The notes below the pieces were generated by a model. That model made no database searches and had not been told where the DNA came from. It saw only the letters and a program-made list of their open reading frames with translations. Made by a program: the position numbers and the translations under genes. Source: Plasmodiophora brassicae (taxonomy: Eukaryota > Endomyxa: Phytomyxea > Phytomyxea > Plasmodiophorida). From it: DNA of 64,000 nucleotides. The stretch spans positions 372,001 to 436,000 of the forward strand of contig CP145418.1 of the NCBI GenBank assembly GCA_036867785.1, given 5' to 3'. Numbering within the stretch: the first letter of the stretch is position 1; each line of letters opens with the position of its first letter. Of the stretch, positions 20,680 through 29,858 are shown one piece after another.

Positions 20680-21313
20680 CCGCGCGTCCCGAACAAAACG
20701 GTCGGTGTCGCCGAAGTCGCTGACGCCGCCAACCGACAAAATGGGTATCCCGGCCAGCAGCATTGCGTCAATGCCAGGCTGGCGTGCGCCCGGCACCGTA
20801 CTCTCGGTTGCTGCAGGGGCCTGACGCTACCACAGCAAGCGTCGCAGGCAGGGCGCATGCGTTGCGATTCGCTCCTTGCGCCTTCGGGGCCGCTGCTGCC
20901 GAACTGGGAACTGGTGGACGTGACAGCAGCGCCGTCGTGCATCGACTCTAACCAACCAGTCCACTGAGCAGGCACAGCCAGAACGGGGCATCGTTGGCGT
21001 TCTACACTGATCCCGCCAATGCAACCCTGCAAGCGTGTGCAACAGCAATCGGCACCATGCCGCCTCCGCCAGGCAGCCCACTGATCGTGACACTTGGGCC
21101 ACCTGTACATTGCCGCCTTCTCGCAGGTACGCGGCGCCCGGCCGAGATACGACGGGTTTCAGCCCAGGCACGTTGAACACATTCAGGAGCGGCACAATGA
21201 ATACCATCTGCTGATTCGTCATCGGCGATCAACAGACCAGAGTGACTTCCCCCGCCGTGATCGATGATGTGACGGGGTATACGGACTCTGCTACGAGCGG
21301 GGATATGTCATCG
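20680..21313. other. Intergenic region of unclear content
   Basis: The region lies between the DOLPP1 start and the 3' end of the PPR gene, both on the minus strand. A minus-strand frame at 21210-21100 starts with a hydrophobic stretch (MVFIVPLLNVFNVPGLKPV), and other frames are proline/glycine rich. No domain or convincing splice chain could be built. Confidence 0.3.
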
Positions 21314-23761
21314 TCACCAGTAATCGTTGCATGAGCAGTGTCCACAGGCAAAGTTATGATGGCGCGTCGCATCGCGTACGTAAACATGTCGGTCGTACAT
21401 GAGCGAGATACGCTTGATCGCCTGGTGACAAGTGTCGCATAGGCGTCCGTGCTTGAATAAGCGGATCGGCTCGCCATCAGGGACAAGGTCAAAAGCGTCC
21501 GCAATCGCACGTATAACGGAGTGGTGGGCGAAAGGCGGCTCGCTACTGGCCCTAACGGGACCCAGCGCAGAACGTCTGTTCAAGCGTTCAATCAGTCGAT
21601 CATGCTGAGCGGAACGAGATCGGGGAGAATCGGCCACAGCACGCTCAAACTGTACGTTACGATCTGCAAGGTGCAATATCGTTGCGTCCGGCAATGCACG
21701 CAGGCCCTTCGACGCCTTCTCCTCCTGCAGGCGGGAAACGTCCTCGAATCGGCCGGCGCTGTTGTATAGGTCCATCAACAGCGTGTACGCGGATGCGAGA
21801 TCACGCGAGTCCAATGCAAGAGCTCCGATGCTCGAGAATACGCGCTCTGCGCGATCCAGATCGTTATGCCTGCGGCAGGCAACAAGCATCGCCATCCAGG
21901 GTAGAACCCCATTCTCGGCAAAGTCGACAGCGACTCGCTCCGCTGCATCCAGATCACCAGTCCGGCCGTGAAGGTCGACTAAGGAGGCACGGTGCAACGA
22001 ACCCAGAGGTAAAGCTTTGAACTCAGACAGGAGGCATAGAGCGCGATCTCGGTCGCCGACATGGCTACATCCCATTAGCAGAGATGCAAGCGTCCGACCG
22101 GTTGCCGACAGGCCACACGACTTCATCTGCTCGAGCGCTTCCAGTGCATTGGCAAGCTTTCCATGCATGCAATACGCCTCGATGATGGCGTCGAACGTAT
22201 CGATATGACTCTGATCCGGAAGCGAACAACGGCCGTGGAATAAGCCCACTGCTGCATCGAGATACCCCGATTGGGAATATGCGGTGATGAACGAGCTGAC
22301 CGTTAAATCATCGCATAGCAAATCGTGCTGCTGGGCGTGGTCAAGCAGGACCCGCAGAGTTGAATGGTCGTGGCACCGTCCAGACGCCATAATGAGCGCC
22401 CTGAACGTTGGAGACTTGTTCATACTGGAATGTACTCCAGAGGCGCAAAAGAACAATCGTGAAGCATCGGCGATGTTGTCGCTGTTAGCAAGAGCGGATA
22501 TAAGACAAGAGTACGTCGCCACGATCGGAACCTGACCCGCCGCTTCCAGTTGGTCAACCATTGCGATAGCGTTTTGAAATTTGTCATGATGGGCATACGC
22601 TAACACCATCGCATGAAAGACCACAAGGTCGGGGTCCGAGACAGCGCGCCGCGCCTCAAAGACTGTCTTAGCAGCGTCGAGCTGGCCACAGTGGTCGTAG
22701 GCCGAGACGAAGGCGCTCACAATAAAATCGTTCAACGACAGCCATCCCTTGGCATGTGCATACTCGTGAAGCACGGCAATAGAGGAGGCATCCCGTTGCC
22801 GTCCGCAAGCAGAAACGAGAGTCGAGAACACGGGTGCGTCAATATGCACATTGTGGCTCGTCATTCTGAGGAACAGGGACATGGCCTGCGTTATGCGACC
22901 GGCTTTCGCCATCATGAAGAGAACATGAGTGTAGATCTGCCAGGACGGCGGCGTACCAATAGAATCCATGAGTTTCAGGGCGTTAACAGCCTGCTCGAAT
23001 CGGTGTTGTGCCAGCAATGCCGTCATCAGATTGGCGAACAACTGCTGGTTGTGCTGCGGCGCAATGACGTTCTGACGAAGCAGGTCGAACAGTTGCTCGG
23101 CAGTGTCGGCAGCTTGAGGGCATTGGGATTCGGCACAGCACACTGCAAATATGGACAAAAGTCGCTCACTGAACTCGACGCTGCTGTGGACGGCATCGGT
23201 GACCAGGAAGAGCGCCGACGATGGGCTTTTCGACAGCCTACAGATGTTGGCGACCCCGAAGATGACTTCGTGGGAGCGCAACCCGCACCTGGCGTACAGA
23301 TCGAGGGCCTGGCGTAGGAGAGGTGGGCTGGTTTTCTGACAAGCACCGAGGAAGGTACAGAACATCATATCACAAACGGGGACATCACGAGATACGGCCG
23401 CATGAAGCACGGAAGGCGCCTTGGAGGGAAAGTGCCGTTTGCAAAACGATAACATGGACTGGAAGAACGGCGACCGCAGTGGAATGCCACTATCAAGGAT
23501 GCGGTGGAACACCGACGTAGCATGCATTGGGTCGTTCGTCTCCTTCAGGATACGGATGGCCAGCTGCACTCTTGGCCGTCGGAAGAATGCATCAAGTCGG
23601 TGGGATGCAGAAGATCGCCTCCTCGGTTGCACCTGCGGATGCCTGGCAGGAGACGCTACCGCGCATTTCGATGCAGATGCGGAAAAGCCTGCAGCGTTGC
23701 TGCTGCAGTTGAATTGGCCCCTGAGTGCGACGACTGCGGTTTGACGAGCAAACACGAGCAT
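21314..23761 (-). CDS. DYW-type pentatricopeptide repeat (PPR) protein
   Basis: A single intronless reading frame of 815 residues. The first ~55 residues are Arg/Ser/Ala-rich and poor in acidic residues, a plausible mitochondrial presequence. Around 15 PPR/PLS-type repeats follow. After them come an E-like region (LPWMAMLVACRRHNDLDRAE, ending SAGRFEDVSRLQEEKASKGL) and a DYW domain closing with CSCNDYW. Such proteins recognise organellar RNA and convert specific cytidines to uridine. The zinc motif CDTC (775-778) and the HH and CSC positions are present. The catalytic glutamate expected in the HSE motif is replaced: the sequence reads HSV with valine at 749. Editing activity is therefore doubtful unless supplied in trans. 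DYW proteins outside plants are rare and are usually explained by horizontal transfer. Confidence 0.93.
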   Translation of the reverse strand: MLVFARQTAVVALRGQFNCSSNAAGFSASASKCAVASPARHPQVQPRRRSSASHRLDAFFRRPRVQLAIRILKETNDPMHATSVFHRILDSGIPLRSPFFQSMLSFCKRHFPSKAPSVLHAAVSRDVPVCDMMFCTFLGACQKTSPPLLRQALDLYARCGLRSHEVIFGVANICRLSKSPSSALFLVTDAVHSSVEFSERLLSIFAVCCAESQCPQAADTAEQLFDLLRQNVIAPQHNQQLFANLMTALLAQHRFEQAVNALKLMDSIGTPPSWQIYTHVLFMMAKAGRITQAMSLFLRMTSHNVHIDAPVFSTLVSACGRQRDASSIAVLHEYAHAKGWLSLNDFIVSAFVSAYDHCGQLDAAKTVFEARRAVSDPDLVVFHAMVLAYAHHDKFQNAIAMVDQLEAAGQVPIVATYSCLISALANSDNIADASRLFFCASGVHSSMNKSPTFRALIMASGRCHDHSTLRVLLDHAQQHDLLCDDLTVSSFITAYSQSGYLDAAVGLFHGRCSLPDQSHIDTFDAIIEAYCMHGKLANALEALEQMKSCGLSATGRTLASLLMGCSHVGDRDRALCLLSEFKALPLGSLHRASLVDLHGRTGDLDAAERVAVDFAENGVLPWMAMLVACRRHNDLDRAERVFSSIGALALDSRDLASAYTLLMDLYNSAGRFEDVSRLQEEKASKGLRALPDATILHLADRNVQFERAVADSPRSRSAQHDRLIERLNRRSALGPVRASSEPPFAHHSVIRAIADAFDLVPDGEPIRLFKHGRLCDTCHQAIKRISLMYDRHVYVRDATRHHNFACGHCSCNDYW

Positions 23762-24244
23762 CGACAACACCGCACATCCGCGCGCAATGTTGAAGGCGCT
23801 GCTGAAATCGGTATCGAGTCACTCACTCCGCAAACAATTATTTAGTTGAACAACCAAGGAACGCGGGAACTCGCAAGTCACGACACGCCTCTCTCCACAG
23901 TTCAAACGTTCGAAAAACGCGTCGCGGATAACCTGAGAGTTCTGATTGAAGCATCCGCTACAAGTTACCATCTACGGCGAAGGCAGCCTAGACAAAAGCG
24001 ATGCCGATGTTGTGCCATTGTCTCATTGATGGGATAATCGAGTTACATAGCGATCGCTTAGGTATGTAGGTAGGTCAACCCGCTCAACCGTAACGCAGTT
24101 TGGCACGGATTGCGCAAGCGTGCAGCCGCCGGGGTTGCTGGTGCGTGGTTCTAAAAGTCCGTGGAACGTTCCGTGGTGTTGCCATTGATCATCGATTTTG
24201 GTCGTTTGGCACGTCATTGCATATCGCGTTCAATCCGGGACATC
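23762..24244. promoter_or_regulatory. Divergent promoter region
   Basis: The 483 bases between the divergent starts of the PPR gene and the p23 gene must hold both promoters. It is somewhat AT-richer than the flanking genes. No defined motif was recognised. Confidence 0.4.
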
Positions 24245-24799
24245 ATGACTGCCTCCGAACCGCTTGTCCCGACTCTGCTGTGGGGCCAGGACAAAGAACA
24301 CATCTACGCGACGATCAACGTTCCTGATCTGGAGTCCGCCGACGTGTCCTTCGAGGAGACCAAGCTAACCTTCTCGGGCAGCAAGGGCGAGCGCTCCGGT
24401 GATGCCAAGGAGTACCAGATGTCCATTGAGTTGGCGCACCCGATTAACACCAGTGCATGCAATTGGGCGAAGCGGCCGCGAAATGTCCAGATTGTAATGG
24501 CGAAGAAGGAGTCGGACACGAAGTGGGCACAATTTGCGAAGGACGCCAAGCGATGGAAGGCACATATCAGCGTGGACTGGAACAAGTGGGTTGATTCCGA
24601 CGACGAAGACGATGTTCCTGGGCGATTCGACGACATGAAGGACCTGATGGGCGGCGGCATGGATTTCTCCTCGATGATGAAGGGTGCTAGCGGCATTCCC
24701 GGCGACATCAACGCTAATGAGGAAGACAGCGATGACGACCTTCCGGAACTCGAAGAGACACCCGCGCAAGCGCCGGCCGAAACCGAGGCGTCGGCCTGA
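24245..24799 (+). CDS. p23-like HSP90 co-chaperone (CS domain)
   Basis: Single exon, 184 residues. The CS fold begins with PTLLWGQDKEHIYATINV and runs through LTFSGSKG and the conserved W-x-K-W region ending in the aspartate-rich segment DSDDEDD. The acidic tail contains a GGGMDF stretch and ends in Glu/Ala/Pro-rich sequence. p23 proteins bind the ATP-bound, closed form of HSP90 and slow its ATPase, assisting client maturation in the cytosol. Length and order of elements are typical (p23/Sba1 160-220 residues). The ATG at 24245 directly precedes the CS domain; upstream in-frame sequence is not conserved in character. Confidence 0.93.
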   Translation: MTASEPLVPTLLWGQDKEHIYATINVPDLESADVSFEETKLTFSGSKGERSGDAKEYQMSIELAHPINTSACNWAKRPRNVQIVMAKKESDTKWAQFAKDAKRWKAHISVDWNKWVDSDDEDDVPGRFDDMKDLMGGGMDFSSMMKGASGIPGDINANEEDSDDDLPELEETPAQAPAETEASA

Positions 24800-24923
24800 T
24801 TTCGCCATGTTCGATACCGGACTATTCCTACTTTACTGATAAAATGTTGTGCTTTCGAGCACCGGCTTCGCAACTCTATCATAAGTGTCGGGGCGTGAGT
24901 AACGCTTGTTCAGGGCACGCGCC

Positions 24924-25383
24924 ATGCAAAAGTCGGCGCCTACCGAGCAAGGGTCGTCAATAGCAGACACGCGTCGTAGTCAGCATGTGCGTACGGTCGG
25001 TGTGTTCAAGGTGCACTCATTACAGCTGGGAACGTACGTAACCTGCAGCCCGCTCAGGTCATGCTGTCACTAACGGCATCCCAGCATGCGTGTTTGTGGT
25101 TCTGCAGGGTAAAACAGATCCAGGCAGCGGGACGCCAGCGCACGTAGCGACCGCAGTTGAAGACGGCCTTGCCACCGGCTATCATCGGCGGGACGTTCTC
25201 AGGCATGTGCCACTAGCAGAACGGTGCCAGTGCGATCGGAGCCAAAGGTCGCTGTCACCGCTGGAGAAGTCTGTCCCCGAGCGAAAGGTCAACAGGCTGT
25301 CTGGAATCCCGCGTGTCGTCTACACAGACGAGCAACTGTTAGAGCTCATCGACGACAAGCAGAGCAAAGCACCGACGGCGTAA
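24924..25383 (+). CDS. Small hypothetical protein
   Basis: A frame starting at ATG 24924 (MQKSAPTEQGSS) can be joined through a GT-AG intron to an exon from 25108 to the stop at 25383, giving about 120 residues. The intron could begin at 25011, or alternatively at 24996. The second exon is basic in the middle and ends IPRVVYTDEQLLELIDDKQS, which looks like a real helix-capped C-terminus. The implied intron (about 97 bases or more) is longer than most in the window, which lowers confidence. No family recognised. Confidence 0.4.
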
Positions 25384-25661
25384 TAAATCGCCGTCCTCTT
25401 TGGTCACTGGCGGGCCTGTCGCCTTCGCCAATCAACGTTCGGGATGGTTGCTATATTTATAGCTTCACGTGCAGCGCTTTCGCAACACCAGCGTTCGTCA
25501 TTGCGGCAGCGGCCATCGCGAGGCCTGCACGTACCGTGCTCGCGATCGAAGGCGCGATTGCTGGACAGTGAGCGCGTGACTCACGCTCCGCGTCGTTCGT
25601 GGCCGACGTTCCGGTTCCCGCTGTTATTCATTTCCAATCCCGTCCACCGCCGTGCTTCACC

Positions 25662-26198
25662 ATGAGGCTGCTGCCGATCATCATCGCCATCGTCCTCGTC
25701 GGCACACTGGAGGCCAGGCGGCGGCCGCCAACGTACTACCAGTTGCTCAATGTCAGTCAGACCGCCACGGCGGCGGAAATCAAGGCAGCATACCGCACGC
25801 TGGCTTTCAAATTGCACCCGGATCGAAACAGCGACGCCCATGCTGCCAAACGGTTCATTCGCGTTAAGGACGCGTACGAGAAACTATCCAGTGTTAATCA
25901 TCGTGCCGCGTACGACCTGTTCCTCAAGATGCACAATGGATATCATCACGATGAGTGGGACAAGAACGGTAGTTTCTCGCAGTGGCAGAACCTGATGAAC
26001 ATGATGGACATCGCCGACTACCACTGGATGTACCAGATCGTGATCACGCTGCTGGCCATCGGCGCCGGGTCATGCGTGTGCGGTGCCGTCATTACGTTGT
26101 TCCTACCCGTATTCTCGTTCATCAGCTCCTGGCTGTTCTGGATCATGCTCGGCGTCTCTCTCTACAACAGTGCGGGCGATTGGTACAAAGCCAAATAA
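25662..26198 (+). CDS. ER-type membrane J-domain protein (DnaJ)
   Basis: Single exon, 178 residues. A signal peptide (MRLLPIIIAIVLVGTLEA) leads directly into a J domain with YYQLLNVSQTATAAEIKAAY, the catalytic HPDRN loop and KDAYEKLS. After ~30 residues come two hydrophobic segments (YQIVITLLAIGAGSCVCGAVITLFL and a second ending at about 170). The J domain stimulates the ATPase of an HSP70. With a signal peptide, the expected partner is the ER lumenal BiP, although topology depends on cleavage. There is no Gly/Phe region or zinc finger, so it is class C. The short tail NSAGDWYKAK is lysine-bearing and could act in ER retention. Confidence 0.9.
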   Translation: MRLLPIIIAIVLVGTLEARRRPPTYYQLLNVSQTATAAEIKAAYRTLAFKLHPDRNSDAHAAKRFIRVKDAYEKLSSVNHRAAYDLFLKMHNGYHHDEWDKNGSFSQWQNLMNMMDIADYHWMYQIVITLLAIGAGSCVCGAVITLFLPVFSFISSWLFWIMLGVSLYNSAGDWYKAK

Positions 26199-26432
26199 CA
26201 AATGCTCCCGTGTTTACAACGTGTTATCTGGACATTCCAACTTATCATTACGACTGTGGCTACGCCAAAACTTACTGGTGATATTCGTTCGAGCAGCCTG
26301 GCTCCGTTGTTTTGGGGGCCGGCCGTCGCTCGTAACGGTGTCGGACTTCAGTCCTACGTGACTGTAGGAAAATCTTGTCGTGGTCGGGAGCGTCGCCGCC
26401 CGGGGCGAGCTGCAGACCGGAGCGCGGCAGCC

Positions 26433-27888
26433 ATGTCGACGGCGACGCTTGCCCAGCGGACGCAGGAGAAGCTGATGGACCAGATCAAGGAGCTGCGCAA
26501 ACTGAAGGAGAATCGGAAGTGCTTCGAGTGCCAGTCGAAGCAGCCGGCGTGCGTCGATATGACGCACAACACGTTCGTCTGCATGACCTGCGGCGGGATC
26601 TTGCGCATGTTCAACTGTCGTGTGAAATCGATCTCGATCTCGTCGTTCACATCCAGCGAGGTGGAGGCGTTGAGCTCCGGTGGCAACAAGGTTGCTAAAA
26701 AGAAATGGCTGGCTGGTTTCACCGGAGAATATCCCACGTCGGGCAACACCGAACAGATCAAAGACTTCATTCGAAAGAAGTACGAGGAGCAGACCTGGAC
26801 GAAGAAATCCGGCGCTTCCAAGAGACAATCAAAGCGCAGGGGGTCGAAGAAAGAGGTCGTGAAAGAGGATGAGAACGACGACGATGACGACGTTGAAGAA
26901 GGCGATAGCGAAGCAGAGGTATTATTATCACGTGCACACGTCTGGTTCAACTAGCGACTTACCGATGGCGTCATAGGTGCCTGTTAAAGCTGAAAGAAGG
27001 AAGTCAACAAAGGCAGAGCGGAAGGCCACCAAAGAGCCGCCCAAGCAGCCTGACCTTCTCGATCTGTCTGCGATGTTTAGCACCGCGGCCGCGGTTGGTC
27101 AGACACCAGCACCCGCTGCTACCGGGTCCGACTGGTCGTTTGGTGCACAGCCGCCCGCACCTGCTGCGGCCCACCCGCCATGGGGCCAATCAGCTGCTCC
27201 TGTATTTACGACGCCGGCACCAGTGGCTCCACAGGCGCCGTTCCCAAACGCGGACCCCTTCGCCGACCTGCTGGCGTCGGGCGCCAATACCGCTTCCGCT
27301 CAGCAAGACATGTTCTTTAAGCCCGAATCATCACCGTTCGACGCATCCAATCCATTCGCAACGCCAATGTCCCCGAAGCCCGTTCAAGCCGTACCTTTCG
27401 GGGCCGCCCCATCACTGTCGCGGCCAACATCGTTGGACATGCGCTCTACTGCCTCGAAAAATGCCCCTCAAGCAGGTGACCCTTTCGGCACAGCGCCTGC
27501 CGTGTCGCAGCACTCGTCGTTCGACACGTTCTCGGCTCCCGCGTCGTTCTATGGCAGTTCACCGTTCGGTGCTGCCAATCCACAACCTGTGCAACCGCAA
27601 CCATTCGGCACACCTGTTGGCTACAGCCAGCAGAACGCATTTGCAAGTCAACCGTTTGGGCAGCCTGCGCAACCAGTGTACGCAGCGATGCCACAGCAAG
27701 CCGCACCGTTTGGCGCTCCTCCCCTTCAACAAGCGCAACAATCGTATCAGCAACCGTTCGGAGCCCCTCTCGCGCCACAATACGCTCATCAACCTCAGAC
27801 GGCGCCGGCTCAGCAAGGGTTCCCCGCCTATGGCGAGAACCCATCGTCTCGTCATACGTCCGTCGATCTGTCCAACCCGTTCATGTGA
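26433..27888 (+). CDS. AGFG-like ArfGAP with FG/NPF repeats
   Basis: Two exons (26433-26918, 26977-27888; 58-base phase-0 intron) give 465 residues. The ArfGAP zinc finger has CFECQSKQPACVDM followed by FVCMTCGGILRMFNCRVKSI. The form of the arginine-finger region and the spacing afterwards match AGFG/Hrb proteins rather than classic ArfGAPs. A basic/acidic linker follows. The C-terminal ~300 residues are rich in PFG, SNPFA and FG motifs, ending DLSNPFM. NPF motifs bind EH-domain endocytic proteins, and FG repeats were first noted as nucleoporin-like. The likely role is as an endocytic adaptor with Arf GTPase-activating activity. Confidence 0.9.
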
Positions 27889-27987
27889 TATATTCAATGC
27901 AAACCCGCAAAGCTGGTTGATAATAAGATGGAATCATTTGGTCTCTATAGCAGCGTACACGATACGCATGGAAGCGGGCGACCGGAA

Positions 27988-28680
27988 TCAGAGGATGGTG
28001 TTGAAGTACGACGATGTCAGGGCACGACGCCTGTTCTTGTCGAATGCTTCCTCGACGCGTAGGATTCTCCCGAAGAACAAGCACCCGTGCAATTCGTTGA
28101 CGGCCATATGCACGCTCGACTCGCATGAGAATGCCACGAATCCGAACCCACGGCTCTGCCCGGTGCTGTGATCGGCAATGATGCGGGCCTGCTGGCAGTT
28201 CCCGTACAGGTGGAAGCAGCGCCATAGGTCGACAGCATCGACCGACGAATCCAGGTTGCCAATAAACACCTCGAGGAGGTCGGGGATGGGCGGGACCAGC
28301 AGTCGGGTAACGGTGGCCGCTGGACGAAACACGGCGCCCTCCGGCTTATCGAGAAGATTCTGCCGTACCGCCGGGCACACCCATGTGTTCAACGCCTTGA
28401 CCTGTACGAAGCCGCTGCTGTCGGAAGCGGCCTTCGGAAAGGTACCGACTTGCCCCGCGTTGTAGAACGCGTTCATGTAGCGTCGTTGATGCCAAGGATC
28501 GCTAGGAACGATGTCCAGCGGCGTTACTGGGACCGAGTCTGAAGCCGGTCCTTCTTTAGTGCGGCCGTTTTCCCAAGAGCTTCGATCCTTCTCGGAGAAG
28601 ATCAGATGGTATCGCGTATAGTCCACGACGGGCAACCGGTCATTGTCCAGATGATCACCTAGTTGACTTGCCGCCCCCAT
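27988..28680 (-). CDS. RRM-domain RNA-binding protein
   Basis: Single exon, 230 residues. The C-terminal half holds one RRM with RNP2 (VFIGNL) and RNP1 (RGFGFVAF) and the usual beta-alpha-beta spacing. The N-terminal ~130 residues resemble no domain I recognise and include a Trp/Tyr-rich stretch (SDPWHQRRYMNAFYNAG). It converges on the ArfGAP gene with 99 bases between stop codons. The target RNA class cannot be inferred. Confidence 0.88.
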   Translation of the reverse strand: MGAASQLGDHLDNDRLPVVDYTRYHLIFSEKDRSSWENGRTKEGPASDSVPVTPLDIVPSDPWHQRRYMNAFYNAGQVGTFPKAASDSSGFVQVKALNTWVCPAVRQNLLDKPEGAVFRPAATVTRLLVPPIPDLLEVFIGNLDSSVDAVDLWRCFHLYGNCQQARIIADHSTGQSRGFGFVAFSCESSVHMAVNELHGCLFFGRILRVEEAFDKNRRRALTSSYFNTIL

Positions 28681-29858
28681 AGCAGTACCATAGACGAGCT
28701 ACCCGATATCGGAACGGAATCGGACGCTGTGTCCACTGTCCGCGCGTTGTTGAACCGGACGATCAGATTAAGGTGTCGGAGCGCGGCGTCGACCGGCGCG
28801 TGCGCCGAACCTTCCTTGTGGTCGTTACAAACCGATTAGGTGGGCAGATCTGCGTTCCAAACAAGTAGCGGCTCGCAAAGGACGCCAGCTGGAGGATGGG
28901 TCATTCTGAGGGCGCTTGATCAACAGAATGCTGGAACGCATTGATGATGAATGCAACATCGTCGGCTAATCTTCTCCTGCAATACTAATGGACGTTCGCA
29001 CTTGTTCTGACATCCAGGTTCGGCTGGAAACAACATCCAATTGCCTCTACGCTGACGTAAAACCCCATCCATGTGACATTCTGTTATACACTCGCCCCGT
29101 CTTCGTCCCGCCTAAAGGCGTGCGCGTCTGTTTATGAGTTGTGATGTATTCGCATAAACTTCCTCTAGTTCCATAAAAATCTGTCCATGGGAACACGCCG
29201 GCGATGCAGTCTGGAATTTTCGTGAGTGAACATTCGATGACCGCAATGACGGTGCTGCTCGTGTACCCGGTACAGCACCCATGTTCCACAGAGATTCCCT
29301 CCCGAAGATGGCAAACAGATTGCCAGAACCGGTTGGTTGGTCTGCACAGTCCTTCGAAATACATGTCAGCCTCTACACCCTTCTACGTATGAGCCAACGC
29401 AACGCGACTTTGAGCAATCACCTTCAAACAAACTTGAGATTAGAAACCGAATACGTCATATCCCTGTTTTATCGTAGACTGATGTTGTCAACTAGACCAC
29501 AGGAGCAGCTACGTCTGTCTCTTATGCGGCGACTCTGGTCTACACTACCAAGTTGACGCTTGAATGCGGAGACGTACGAGTCGCCCATCTCAAGCGGGAG
29601 TTCCTCCCCATATTTAAGACCTCTCCACGGTTGCCCCCGGATCCGTCTGCAGGGCTCGACAAATCTGTCCGAACTGCTGCAATTGCACCAGGCACCTGAC
29701 CTTCGCAGGAACTATCGTACATTGCTCGTGATGATTGATTGACCGAAGACAGCTGCTGCACAGCGCCGCTTTTTACGGCCTTTTTTGCTCTCCACTGGTG
29801 CAGCGATACGGCCATCTCGGCCATTATTGATTGCCGTTTGGCGATCGCCGGTCACCCA
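28681..29858. other. AT-richer intergenic stretch
   Basis: About 1.2 kb between the RRM gene and the giant ligase. It is visibly less GC-rich than the surrounding genes. Short frames (for example 29390-29556, plus) show no domain. No RNA gene or repeat was recognised. It holds the promoters of the divergent RRM and HECT genes. Confidence 0.4.

Noticed and set aside
29390-29556. Plus-strand frame MSQRNATLSNHLQTN in the AT-richer gap before the HECT gene
   Set aside because: Short, no domain, no splice partner and a different composition from all genes in the window; treated as non-coding.
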